This document shows, piece by piece, positions 25,517-34,319 of a stretch of DNA of 64,000 nt. A program made the translations under genes and the position numbers. The notes beneath the pieces are model-generated. The model saw nothing but the letters and a program-made list of their open reading frames with translations, made no database searches and was not told the origin of the DNA. Position 1 is the stretch's first letter. The number at the start of each line of letters is the position of its first letter. The DNA is taken from NCBI GenBank assembly GCA_021604105.1, contig BQIW01000010.1, positions 1 to 64,000 on the forward strand, in the 5' to 3' direction. The DNA comes from Nitrospirales bacterium (GTDB lineage Bacteria > Nitrospirota > Nitrospiria > Nitrospirales > UBA8639).

Positions 25517-26431
25517 CTATGACAAATCCTCAAAATGAGTCAGATGTTTAAAGGATGTAAATCGGTTGTCAATTTCTTCACGGGTTAAATGCCGAAGTCG
25601 GTCCAGACTAAATTCCTCCACATTGAAGGACGCCATGACACTTCCAAAAATAATGGCCTGTCGAAGCCCGGCTTGTGAATAATTCTCCGTAGCAGAAAGA
25701 TACCCCATAAAGCCGCCGGCAAAGGTGTCGCCTGCGCCGGTTGGATCTTTTACCGCTTCCAGCGGATAGGCTGGAGCCCCGAAAATTTCCTGCTGATGAA
25801 ACATCAAGACGCCATATTCTCCTCGTTTAATAATCAGGGTTTTGGGGCCACGGGATAAGATCCGTTTCGCCACCTGTACGAGATTTGCGTCATTACCTAG
25901 TGCACGGGCCTCCCCGTCATTAATGACGAGGATATCGATATGTTCAAGGACTTTCCATAACGCTTCCCTTTTTCCCTCAATCCAAAAGTTCATGGTATCG
26001 CATGCCACGATCGATGGCCGCTTCACTTGATTCAGGACATCCAGTTGTAATTCTGGATCGATGTTGCCCAGAAACAAGGCGGACGGCGTGGTATAGCTGT
26101 CGGGAATTTTCGGTCGAAATGTTTCTAGAACATTGAGATGGGTTTCCAGAGTTTGAGCTTCGTTGAGTTGATAGGAATATTCTCCACGCCACCGAAAAGT
26201 TTTTCCAGCCCGTTTCTCTAATCCGTCCAGATTGATGCCTCGACTGTGCAGGAATTCAAGGTGTTCTGTTGGAAAGTCCTCACCAACGACCGCAATGAGA
26301 TTCACATCTGTAAAAAAACTGGCCGAAGTGGAAAAATACGTGGCGGATCCTCCAAGCACATTCGAGGCTTCGCCAAATGGCGTTCGTACAGAATCAAAAG
26401 CAACGGATCCGACTACTAATAAATTACCCAT
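25517..26431 (-). CDS. PfkB-family carbohydrate/nucleoside kinase
   Basis: A 304-residue ribokinase-fold kinase. It starts LLVVGSVAFDSVRTPFG, has GGSATYFSTSASFF as the substrate Gly-Gly loop, and KDPTGAGDTFAGGFMGYL near 225-242 with the catalytic Asp of the GAGD motif. It begins 5 bases after mtnP on the same strand, so the two are one operon. That context suggests a nucleoside or methylthioribose-related substrate such as adenosine, but ribokinase or other sugars cannot be excluded. Confidence 0.88.
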   Translation of the reverse strand: MGNLLVVGSVAFDSVRTPFGEASNVLGGSATYFSTSASFFTDVNLIAVVGEDFPTEHLEFLHSRGINLDGLEKRAGKTFRWRGEYSYQLNEAQTLETHLNVLETFRPKIPDSYTTPSALFLGNIDPELQLDVLNQVKRPSIVACDTMNFWIEGKREALWKVLEHIDILVINDGEARALGNDANLVQVAKRILSRGPKTLIIKRGEYGVLMFHQQEIFGAPAYPLEAVKDPTGAGDTFAGGFMGYLSATENYSQAGLRQAIIFGSVMASFNVEEFSLDRLRHLTREEIDNRFTSFKHLTHFEDLS

Positions 26432-26436
26432 AATGA

Positions 26437-27357
26437 TTAGGCCCTTTTTTTGGTGTGTAAGGTGGTCGATAATAAATGACGCCGTAACAGAAGCTGATAC
26501 CGCTTTCGCAAAATCGGACCGATTCGATTAAGCGGCGTGATAACGGCGTGATCTAATGCGGTCTGACAGGAGCAAGACTCAAGGTCTTTTGCAAGTGCTA
26601 ACGCGTGCCGTAGGACGATTTTAGCAGTTTCGACGTTTTGACGCATGATCGATAGGATGGCACCAACGGAAACGGCGTCTTCCGTCTCGTGCCAGCAATC
26701 ATAATCCGTGACCAGCGCCAGTGTGGCATAGCATATTTCGGCCTCACGAGCCAATTTCGCTTCAGGAATATTTGTCATTCCGATGACATCAACGCCCCAT
26801 TGCCGATAGAGAAACGATTCTGCTCGACTGGAGAATTGTGGTCCTTCTATGCACAGGTATGTTCCCGGACGGTGCATCCTGACGGAGACTCCCAGGCTAG
26901 CCTTTTCCAGCACACTCGATAAGGTCCTACATATGGGGTCTGCAAAAGCCACATGTGTGACAATTCCCTGGTCGAAGAACGTGTTGGCACGTTGAGTGGT
27001 TCGGTCAATGAATTGATCAGGAAGGACAAAATCTCCCGGTCGAATGGATTCCTTCATGCTTCCCACCGCGCTGATGGAAAATATTCGTGTCACACCCAGG
27101 GCTTTGAGGGCATGAATGTTCGCGCGATAATTTATGGCGGAAGGAAGTGTGCGGTGTCCTCGACCGTGGCGAGCCAAAAAGGCGACGCGCATGCCCTCAA
27201 AGGTTCCCAAAATAATGGCGTCCGAAGGTTTCCCAAACGGGGTGGCCACCCGGACTTCTTTGAGGTTGGTGAACCCTTCCATTTCATACAGTCCACTGCC
27301 TCCGATAATCCCGATTTGGGCCTGTTGGGGACGTAAAGATGGTCGTTTAGTCTTCAC
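26437..27357 (-). CDS. mtnP: S-methyl-5'-thioadenosine phosphorylase
   Basis: Cytoplasmic enzyme that splits methylthioadenosine to adenine and methylthioribose-1-phosphate in methionine salvage. The protein is 306 residues. Motifs are IGIIGGSGLYEMEG at the N-terminus, the phosphate-binding FLARHGRGHRTLPSAINYRA, FSISAVGSMKESIRPGDFVL, YLCIEGPQFSSRAES, and VIGMTNIPEAKLAREAEICY with the purine-site pattern. The start is a GTG with GGAGA upstream. The C-terminal tail of about 30 basic residues is longer than in most homologues. It is paired with the PfkB kinase. Confidence 0.92.
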   Translation of the reverse strand: MKTKRPSLRPQQAQIGIIGGSGLYEMEGFTNLKEVRVATPFGKPSDAIILGTFEGMRVAFLARHGRGHRTLPSAINYRANIHALKALGVTRIFSISAVGSMKESIRPGDFVLPDQFIDRTTQRANTFFDQGIVTHVAFADPICRTLSSVLEKASLGVSVRMHRPGTYLCIEGPQFSSRAESFLYRQWGVDVIGMTNIPEAKLAREAEICYATLALVTDYDCWHETEDAVSVGAILSIMRQNVETAKIVLRHALALAKDLESCSCQTALDHAVITPLNRIGPILRKRYQLLLRRHLLSTTLHTKKRA

Positions 27358-27535
27358 TTACTCGTTCTCCGTCATGTAAGAAGGTCTCTCTGATTAAAGA
27401 GGCAAGACATGTGGTTTTGGGGGCATGCTAATTTGAGCCGAACTAATGGAGAGTCTTTCCTGACTCATCGGACTGAAATTTTTGGGATTGTATCATGAAT
27501 GGTCCTGTATGGTTAACCAGACGATAGGGTTGATT

Positions 27536-28537
27536 TTAATGGGACGTTGCTTCCGTAGGAAATGGTAAATTTACGAAGGTGTGCAGAAATTGATTGATGT
27601 GGTGCACAATTTTAGTAGCCGCTCGATCAGGGATGTCGGACTCTTCCAATGTCATCCACTGGATCGCGGATTCCTTCTGAAACCACGTCATTTGTCGTTT
27701 GGCGAAGTGACGCGTATCGCGTTTTAATAATCGTACAGCCTCTTTATAGGAATATTCTCCCGCTAAATACCCTGAAAACTGTCGATAGCCTAGCCCTTTC
27801 ATAGATCCGAGTTCTCGAGAAAATCCATGATTCAGGAGGGATTGCGTTTCTTCCACAAGCCCTTTCTGGATTTCCCATTCCACGCGGGTTTCTATTCGTT
27901 GATAGAGGGCCTGGCGTTCCATGGTGAGTCCAATCCATAAGGATGGATACGGAGCATCGTCAAAACGGTGTTGCTGCTGTAAAACCGATAGGGGCGTCCC
28001 AAGAATGCGGTACACTTCCAGTGCCCGCTGGACCTTGTGCTGATCATTGGGATGAAGCCGTTGCGCGAGTTCGGGATCCACCTGTTGTAGCTTTTGGTAT
28101 AGAGAAGCAGGTCCCTGAATTTTGGCTTCTTGTGCTAATTCACTCCGAATCAGCGGATTAGCCGGTGGACCAGGACAGAGGCCTCGTAAGAGAGCTCGGA
28201 TATAGAATCCGGTACCTCCGATGACAAGGGGCAGGAGGCCCTGACGATGCAGGCGAGCAATGTCTTGGGTGGCGTAACGCCTAAAATCACCTGCGTTAAA
28301 GGATTGGTTGGGATCGACGAGATCGATTAAGCGATGAGGAATATTTTGTCGTTCGCCTAATGAGGGTTTGTCCGTGCCGATGTCCATGCCACGATAAACC
28401 TGTCGGGAATCTGCGGTTAAAATTTCCGTGTTGAGCATTTTAGCGATTTCAATTCCAATGCGACTTTTCCCGATGGCGGTGGGTCCCACAATGGCGACGA
28501 TGGGTTTCCATGTTGAGATGATGTCGGCCTGTTTCAT
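27536..28537 (-). CDS. miaA: tRNA dimethylallyltransferase
   Basis: Adds a dimethylallyl group to A37 of tRNAs that read UNN codons. The P-loop GPTAIGKS is near the N-terminus, DSRQVYRGMDIGTDKPS follows, then HRLIDLVDPNQSFNAGDF, GGTGFYIRALLRGL, HPNDQHKVQRALEVYRILG and the C-terminal KRDTRHFAKRQMTWF. The ATG at 28537 is preferred over an in-frame TTG two codons earlier. It starts 19 bases after the mutL stop; a mutL-miaA pair is common in bacteria. Confidence 0.95.
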   Translation of the reverse strand: MKQADIISTWKPIVAIVGPTAIGKSRIGIEIAKMLNTEILTADSRQVYRGMDIGTDKPSLGERQNIPHRLIDLVDPNQSFNAGDFRRYATQDIARLHRQGLLPLVIGGTGFYIRALLRGLCPGPPANPLIRSELAQEAKIQGPASLYQKLQQVDPELAQRLHPNDQHKVQRALEVYRILGTPLSVLQQQHRFDDAPYPSLWIGLTMERQALYQRIETRVEWEIQKGLVEETQSLLNHGFSRELGSMKGLGYRQFSGYLAGEYSYKEAVRLLKRDTRHFAKRQMTWFQKESAIQWMTLEESDIPDRAATKIVHHINQFLHTFVNLPFPTEATSH

Positions 28538-28556
28538 GAACAATCAGCGAACAGTC

Positions 28557-30344
28557 TTATTTCAATGGACGGGCAAACAGGGTGTGCAATTCTTCCAAGG
28601 AATGTCGAATAGCCACTCGCCTTCCATGGGGACAGGTCATGGGGAAATTTTCTTGTGCCCAATCCTGTAAAAGGATGGTGATTTCCGGTTGCGTCATGGG
28701 GCGTCCGGCTTGAACGGCACTTTGACAGGCCATGGTAGCCAGAATGGGTTTAATTGTGTTGTCCAGCGAATCTGTTGATTGCCATTCTGAGAGTTCATCC
28801 AATAATTCCAGGACCAGGGGACCTACAGATATATTTCCTAACATGGCTGGAATGGCTCGCACCACATACGATGTGGTTCCAAATCGTTCCACCTCCAATC
28901 CCGCTTGAGCCAGGGAGGGCAGCCATACTTCCAATAATTCTCCCTGGTGAGGAAGAAGTTCAACCGGCTCAGGGATGAGTAGGCGTTGTTGGAGAATTTC
29001 TTTTTTCTTCCATGACCGAAGCAGTCTCTCAAAGCGAACCCGTTCATGAGCGGTATGTTGATCGACAATAAACAGATCTTGATCGATTTGTCCGAGAAGA
29101 TACGTGTGATGAATCTGTCCAAGCGGGTGGATATCACATGCCTGGTCCCTCGAATAGACAGAGGACGGTTCCTGTACAAATAGAGAAAGAGTGGAATGTC
29201 GGTTGGTGCCGATTCCAGGGAATTCAGGGGCATGCTGGAATGGAGCCGGTGCGATGCTGAGGGAACTGGATGATGGTCTGGCCGAATGAAGAACTGGACC
29301 AGCTTTCTCCTTGTGTGCATCGGATAAAATGCCGGATGAGGGTTGCGTGAAAAAGAGAGCTTTGATGCCACGAAGAACGCTTGTATGAATGAATTCCGGA
29401 TGGGAGAAGCGAATCTCCCGTTTAGTCGGGTGGACATTGATGTCGATTGACTGTGGATCAAGATGGATAAATACCATAAATTGTGGATGTTTCCCTTTTG
29501 GTAAAAAGGATCCGTAGGCTTCATGTACCGCATGGGATATGGTCGAATTCTTTATAGGGCGTCCATTGACAAAAATTTCCTGTGGTGCACGAGACGTTCG
29601 TGCATGGTGTGGACTGACCGTATACCCCGTGAGTTGAAATGAACCAGCCTTATAGGTGACGGGGAGGAAGCGTTCAATGAAGTCTGGTCCGTAGATCTGT
29701 AATAATCGATCTTGAAGCGAGGATACGGCAGGGTATTCCAGCACCTTATGATTCTGGTGGCGTAATCGAAAATGGATCCCTGGATGAACGGTTGCGGCCT
29801 GTTGAACGACATAACAGACTTTAGAAAATTCAGTGGGAACGGTCTTAAGAAATTTCAGGCGCCCCGGAGTATTAAAAAAGAGATCACGCACCTCCACTTG
29901 GGTGCCTTGAGGCCCGGTATAGTCTTGAAACTCCCATGCTATGCCTCCCGTGGACAGTGTTTGGGTGCCAAGAGTGCTGTCGCGCGGAACTGTCTTTAAG
30001 CAAAAACGAGCAATGGAGGCAATGCTGGGGAGGGCTTCCCCTCGGAATCCCATCGTCATGAGTGTCAAGAGATCGTCTTCGGATCGAAGTTTGCTTGTTG
30101 CAAAACGTTGACAAGCCAATTGGGCATCCATTCGCGTCATGCCTGTCCCATTATCCGTGACGCGAATGACTCCTCGCCCACCTTCTTCGACTTCCACGGT
30201 GATTAAGGTGCTGCCGGCATCCAGGCTGTTATCGATCAGTTCCTTCACTACAGAGGCTGGTCGTTCCACCACCTCTCCTGCAGCAATGCGACACGACACA
30301 TGGTCTGGAAGAATCTGAACTTTTCCAGTTACGGTCGAACGCAT
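28557..30344 (-). CDS. mutL: DNA mismatch repair protein MutL (endonuclease type)
   Basis: A 595-residue mismatch-repair factor. The N-terminal GHKL ATPase has RIAAGEVVERPASVVKELID, NSLDAG, DNGTGM and MGFRGEALPSIASI. The transducer domain has ILVNG-like FVNGRPIKN and the HVHPTKREIRF equivalent INVHPTKREIRF. The C-terminal domain contains DQHTAHERVRFE near 420, matching the DQHA(X)2E(X)4E metal site with one Ala-to-Thr change, and CPHGRRV near 570. It therefore looks like a nicking MutL, as in bacteria without MutH. It follows cpoB by 55 bases. Confidence 0.95.
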   Translation of the reverse strand: MRSTVTGKVQILPDHVSCRIAAGEVVERPASVVKELIDNSLDAGSTLITVEVEEGGRGVIRVTDNGTGMTRMDAQLACQRFATSKLRSEDDLLTLMTMGFRGEALPSIASIARFCLKTVPRDSTLGTQTLSTGGIAWEFQDYTGPQGTQVEVRDLFFNTPGRLKFLKTVPTEFSKVCYVVQQAATVHPGIHFRLRHQNHKVLEYPAVSSLQDRLLQIYGPDFIERFLPVTYKAGSFQLTGYTVSPHHARTSRAPQEIFVNGRPIKNSTISHAVHEAYGSFLPKGKHPQFMVFIHLDPQSIDINVHPTKREIRFSHPEFIHTSVLRGIKALFFTQPSSGILSDAHKEKAGPVLHSARPSSSSLSIAPAPFQHAPEFPGIGTNRHSTLSLFVQEPSSVYSRDQACDIHPLGQIHHTYLLGQIDQDLFIVDQHTAHERVRFERLLRSWKKKEILQQRLLIPEPVELLPHQGELLEVWLPSLAQAGLEVERFGTTSYVVRAIPAMLGNISVGPLVLELLDELSEWQSTDSLDNTIKPILATMACQSAVQAGRPMTQPEITILLQDWAQENFPMTCPHGRRVAIRHSLEELHTLFARPLK

Positions 30345-30399
30345 GAGATTCCAGGCACGGGGTGATTAGGGTGAATAGAATGCGAAGACTTGCAGAGAA

Positions 30400-31308
30400 T
30401 CAAGACAGCCCAGATTTTTTTAATTGTTCCTTCGCTTGGGTGGATTCCGGTGTATCTGGGTAATCTTGGATGATGGAGTTCCACAGTTCCTGAGCTTTTG
30501 ATCGTTGATCGATCTCAAGCATAATCTGTCCGAGCTTGTATAACGCGTGGCTCCGGTATTTGCTGCTTGGATAGCGGCTGATGAGTTGTTCTAGCGCTTG
30601 CTTGGCAGGGTCATACTGTTTTTGCACGTAAAACGATTCCCCAAGATAGTAATAGGCTTGAGGGGTTAAGGTGGTCGAAGGATAATTTGTGACAAATCGT
30701 TGGAACTCCACTGAGGCCCGGTCATATTTTCCATTAAGGAAAACTTTATAGGCTGACCGAAAGGCCGAGGCTTCGTTTTCTGCTCCTGCTCTTCCTCCAG
30801 GGGAAGTCGGTGATGTGGGGGCTCCTGTCTGGGTCGCTTTCGGATCGGCAGAAGGGCTTGTGGAGTCAGGCATAGTGTCTTCAGGAGATTCTGACACAGA
30901 TCGAGGTTGATGGATCACGTTGTCTATCCGGCCTTCCAAAGCCTTTACCCGAATGGACAGGTCCTTATCTCGGCGTTGAGTGGTAGTGCGGGTTTGTTCA
31001 ATTTGTTCCCGGAGTAGAGCACTGGTCCGTTCGAGCTTGTCTAGAAGGTGTCGAGTATCCAGGCTGGCTTCTTCTTCTGTCTTGATCAGTTCTCCCACTA
31101 AGAAATCATGTTCGTCCAATTGCGATTCAACCGTCTCCATTCGGTCGAGAATTTGTTTCTCCTGCTTGTGGGAGGCTTCCTGTTGTATTATGAGGGTTTG
31201 GACTTGTTTTTGGATGTCAGTCAGATTGGGCTCTGTTGCACAACCCCATCCGCCCGTCAGGGTTAACACCAGCAACGCAACCATTTTGGGACAAGTCTGA
31301 GTCATCAA
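30400..31308 (-). CDS. cpoB: Tol-Pal system coordinator CpoB (YbgF)
   Basis: A 302-residue periplasmic protein that links Tol-Pal to peptidoglycan synthesis at division. The signal segment MVALLVLTLTGGWGC ends in a Cys that may be lipidated, though the lipobox is imperfect. Residues about 30-130 are coiled coil, then a Ser/Pro linker, and a C-terminal TPR unit set (AYKVFLNGKYDRASVEFQRF, AYYYLGESFYVQKQYDPAKQ, ALYKLGQIMLEIDQRSKAQ) typical of YbgF/CpoB. It is the last gene of the tol cluster. The call is strong from domain order and position. Confidence 0.92.
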   Translation of the reverse strand: MMTQTCPKMVALLVLTLTGGWGCATEPNLTDIQKQVQTLIIQQEASHKQEKQILDRMETVESQLDEHDFLVGELIKTEEEASLDTRHLLDKLERTSALLREQIEQTRTTTQRRDKDLSIRVKALEGRIDNVIHQPRSVSESPEDTMPDSTSPSADPKATQTGAPTSPTSPGGRAGAENEASAFRSAYKVFLNGKYDRASVEFQRFVTNYPSTTLTPQAYYYLGESFYVQKQYDPAKQALEQLISRYPSSKYRSHALYKLGQIMLEIDQRSKAQELWNSIIQDYPDTPESTQAKEQLKKSGLS

Positions 31309-31454
31309 ATTCCGACTTCGGCTTCAAACCTGGGGAGGACAACTATCCGTTAGCTTAACATCTTATCAATTACCATGGACTTTAGACAAAGGGTCAAAGG
31401 GCGGTACAGAGATATACTCGGTCTTTCTTAGAGAATATTTAGTAATAATGTTCC

Positions 31455-33299
31455 CTATTTTTGCGATTTTGGTGTTTGCAAGCGGTTGACTCTCTGGGCT
31501 ATTTGGCCTAGACGATCTTCATGTTGGTCTACCCGCTCACCTAATTTAGTCCCTATGGTAGTAATCACATCACGCAATTTATTGACAGTTTCTGTTAACT
31601 GATTGAGGTGAGCCAGATTGTTTTGTGAAGTATCAGCGGTTCCCTGGACCTGTTGGAAAGAAGTCATGGCTCGATTCAGTCGCTGTTCCTGATTTTCAAT
31701 GCGAGCATTCAACTTCGTACTAACATTTTCCAAGGCCTGGGCGACGGATTGAATCCCGCTGTTGACTTCCTGGAGGTGGGTATTAGTCATCTGGGTGTCA
31801 GAGTCTATTTTCCCCACCAGCCCAGATTGATGAGTTTCCAGGTCCTTTAGTCGTGAGCCTAGGCGGTCGACCGTCTGATTGAGTTGATCTGTAATCTGAT
31901 TGACCGCCTGAGCTTGTTGCTTCTGGTCTTGGACATCTTGTTTCAACAGTTGGATTTGTTGAACCGACTGATTGAGTGATTGTCCCGTCTTTTCTTGTTT
32001 AGCCAGGCGTCTGGAGAGTGATTCCCTGGCTTGGTCAAGTGCTTGAGTAATGGAGGCCAGGCTGGCATTTACCTCGGCTAGATGGGTTGACGTTTTTTTG
32101 GTATTGGATTGGAGTTGTTCGGTTAGTGCCGTTTGGTGTGATTCAATCATATTCATGCGTTCGGAAATTCGTCCGGCTTGTTGAATAATTTCATCTCCTC
32201 GTTTCCCGAGTAGACTCCCCATGACTTCCTGTGCTTCGCGAAGCTTGAGAACTGATTGGGAAAGATCCTGCACGTGATTGGCATCCGCTTGCACGTGTGT
32301 TCCCAGAGCTTCCATATCTTTTTGTAAGGAATCAATTTGCGCTAATATTGGTCCTTGTTGAGTTTCGATTTCGGCGACTAACCCCGCCATAGACGCTTTC
32401 ACGTCCTGCTCCAGGTAGGAACGAAGAGCTTGGGTATCGGCGGTAAGTTTCTCTTGCAGGGTCGTGACCTGATTTTCCAGCCGAGTGATTTCTTTTGATT
32501 GCTCTTCAAGGCTCGCATTGAACAACTCTCCGGATTTCTCTAGACCTCCCTGAACCTGGAGCATCGAACCAGCCAGATTTTCTGTGCGAGATTGCACGGT
32601 TCCCAGGTCTTGCCGTTGTCCTGACAAATCTGTTTGGACCTGTCCAATTGTCGTTCCGAGGCTGGTCAGCGTTTCCTTAAATTGGGTTAGGGAATTCTGA
32701 AATTCGCCCATGTTTGTGGTTAACGCTACATTGTTTTCATCCACCTGTTGAGCGAGGTTCGTATTGTGGGTTTTTACCGTTTGCAGATCCTCCTCATGTG
32801 TTTGAATTGTTGATTGAATCGATTGGATATCAGCTTGCAATACGCCTGTTTGGTTCGTGAAATCCTTTTTGAGATCTTGGATGCTTTTTTCAGTTTCTTC
32901 AAGTTTTCCGTATAAACTCGCCATATCCTTTTCTTGGAGGAGCGTGGCTTTTTGATTAATAGAAGCCAGATTGCCCCGTGTTTTTTGGGCATCCTCATTC
33001 ATCTTGATCAGTTGCGCCTTGGTTTCGTCAACTTGTAAGCCAAGAGTCTTTTTTTCCTCTTTGATCTTGGCGATTTGCTGTTCTAAATCCTTTTGTATTC
33101 GGGCCAGATCAGCTTGTTGAGCCACGCAACCAGTAGCCAAAACACTACAGATGCCACAGACCACTACCCAATTGAACGAAAAAAATGATGGCCACCACCT
33201 GGAAACATGTTGCAAAGTCCACCCTATGTTCACTCTGGAATTATCCCTCCATGGTTTCCGAAAACTGGTCGATTGAAAGAAGTTGCTAGTTTTGAACAA
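31455..33299 (-). CDS. Large coiled-coil lipoprotein inside the tol-pal cluster
   Basis: A 614-residue protein with a hydrophobic segment ending in SVLATGC (a good lipobox, Cys near 57) followed by about 550 residues of almost continuous heptad-repeat coiled coil rich in Gln, Asn, Leu and Thr. Repeats such as LTEQLQSNTKKTSTHLAEVN and IDSDTQMTNTHLQEVNSGI show internal duplication. There is no catalytic motif. The start ATG overlaps the end of pal by 14 bases; a GTG 22 codons later with GGAGG upstream is another option. It would form a very long rod in the periplasm. No named family is recognised; the location implies a role with Pal or CpoB. Confidence 0.8.
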   Translation of the reverse strand: MFKTSNFFQSTSFRKPWRDNSRVNIGWTLQHVSRWWPSFFSFNWVVVCGICSVLATGCVAQQADLARIQKDLEQQIAKIKEEKKTLGLQVDETKAQLIKMNEDAQKTRGNLASINQKATLLQEKDMASLYGKLEETEKSIQDLKKDFTNQTGVLQADIQSIQSTIQTHEEDLQTVKTHNTNLAQQVDENNVALTTNMGEFQNSLTQFKETLTSLGTTIGQVQTDLSGQRQDLGTVQSRTENLAGSMLQVQGGLEKSGELFNASLEEQSKEITRLENQVTTLQEKLTADTQALRSYLEQDVKASMAGLVAEIETQQGPILAQIDSLQKDMEALGTHVQADANHVQDLSQSVLKLREAQEVMGSLLGKRGDEIIQQAGRISERMNMIESHQTALTEQLQSNTKKTSTHLAEVNASLASITQALDQARESLSRRLAKQEKTGQSLNQSVQQIQLLKQDVQDQKQQAQAVNQITDQLNQTVDRLGSRLKDLETHQSGLVGKIDSDTQMTNTHLQEVNSGIQSVAQALENVSTKLNARIENQEQRLNRAMTSFQQVQGTADTSQNNLAHLNQLTETVNKLRDVITTIGTKLGERVDQHEDRLGQIAQRVNRLQTPKSQK

Positions 33300-34275
33300 G
33301 CAGATGTCCCCGTCGGTTCAATTGGTGGCACACTTCTGTGATGTCCTGGCAAAAGGGCTTGTCCTTGCCATAAGAAATAACAGTCAATCTTGAAGGATCG
33401 ACACCCAATTGAGAGAGAAAATCCCGAACGGCCATGGCTCGTTTTTTCCCAAGCACCATATTATAGGCCTGCGTTCCGCGTTGGTCGGCATGTCCTTCAA
33501 TAATTAAATGTGAGGAGGGATCGTTGTTGAGCCACGCCATGTCCCGTTCGAGGGAATCCTTGGCTTCTGCGGTCAGAGCCCAACTGTCAAAATGAAAAAA
33601 TACGTCCTCCAAGCCAGCAGATACTGTGGCCAACTCTTCCTCTTGAATTTTTTCCAACTGTTCTCGAATGATGTCTGACGGCTCAGCTTTCGCTACTTGA
33701 AAGGTTTCAGGGATTGGTTCCAAGTCCTTTGGCAAATTCGAAAGATCATTTTGGAATTCCGTCTGGGAGGTAAAGGGGGAGGTCTCTGTTTGGTCGTGGG
33801 GTAAGCCGTTCATGTTTGAAGAACTGGATTGAGTCGAGATGTCATTTCTATCGTTGAACGGTGTCGACGAACTGGTACCGTTTTTCTCAATTGCAGAGTC
33901 ATTCCCAGATTCGGAGGCATTCCCAGGTTCAGAGTCATTCTTAGAAGGAATTCCAGCTTGGAGATTCTCCTTAAACGATTCATCCATATGGTTGGGGTCG
34001 TAACCAAAATTGAGAGGGTCAACCGGAGCGATTGGTTGACCCGCATCTGCCTGAACTTCATCGGTGGGGGTGCCTTGCCCTGGCAGGAGGGATTCATCAA
34101 TTGAGGTTCCTGTTAACCCTGCTGTATCAGTGGCCGAGGCTGATGCCTCGGTTTCTTCGCCTGGTGAGCCCGAAGCAGTGGAGACGTGAATCCGTTTTTC
34201 TCCACATCCCGAAATACTGACAAGTGAAAGACTGAGTATGCTAAGAAGTGAAATTATATGAATGGCTGGGCGCAT
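33286..34275 (-). CDS. pal: Peptidoglycan-associated lipoprotein Pal
   Basis: Outer-membrane lipoprotein that ties the outer membrane to peptidoglycan within Tol-Pal. The start at 34275 is chosen because AAGGAG lies 7 bases upstream. Signal peptide and lipobox SISGC give a lipidated Cys24. The next about 190 residues are a low-complexity Ser/Gly/Asn/Glu-rich linker, much longer than in E. coli Pal. The C-terminal OmpA domain has FFHFDSWALTAEAKDSL, IIEGHADQRGTQAYNMVLG and RAMAVRDFLSQLGV, keeping the Asp and Arg that bind diaminopimelate. Confidence 0.94.
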   Translation of the reverse strand: MRPAIHIISLLSILSLSLVSISGCGEKRIHVSTASGSPGEETEASASATDTAGLTGTSIDESLLPGQGTPTDEVQADAGQPIAPVDPLNFGYDPNHMDESFKENLQAGIPSKNDSEPGNASESGNDSAIEKNGTSSSTPFNDRNDISTQSSSSNMNGLPHDQTETSPFTSQTEFQNDLSNLPKDLEPIPETFQVAKAEPSDIIREQLEKIQEEELATVSAGLEDVFFHFDSWALTAEAKDSLERDMAWLNNDPSSHLIIEGHADQRGTQAYNMVLGKKRAMAVRDFLSQLGVDPSRLTVISYGKDKPFCQDITEVCHQLNRRGHLLVQN

Positions 34276-34319
34276 GGAACGACTCCTTTTTTGGACTATC
34301 ACGGGTGGTGTCTCATTAT

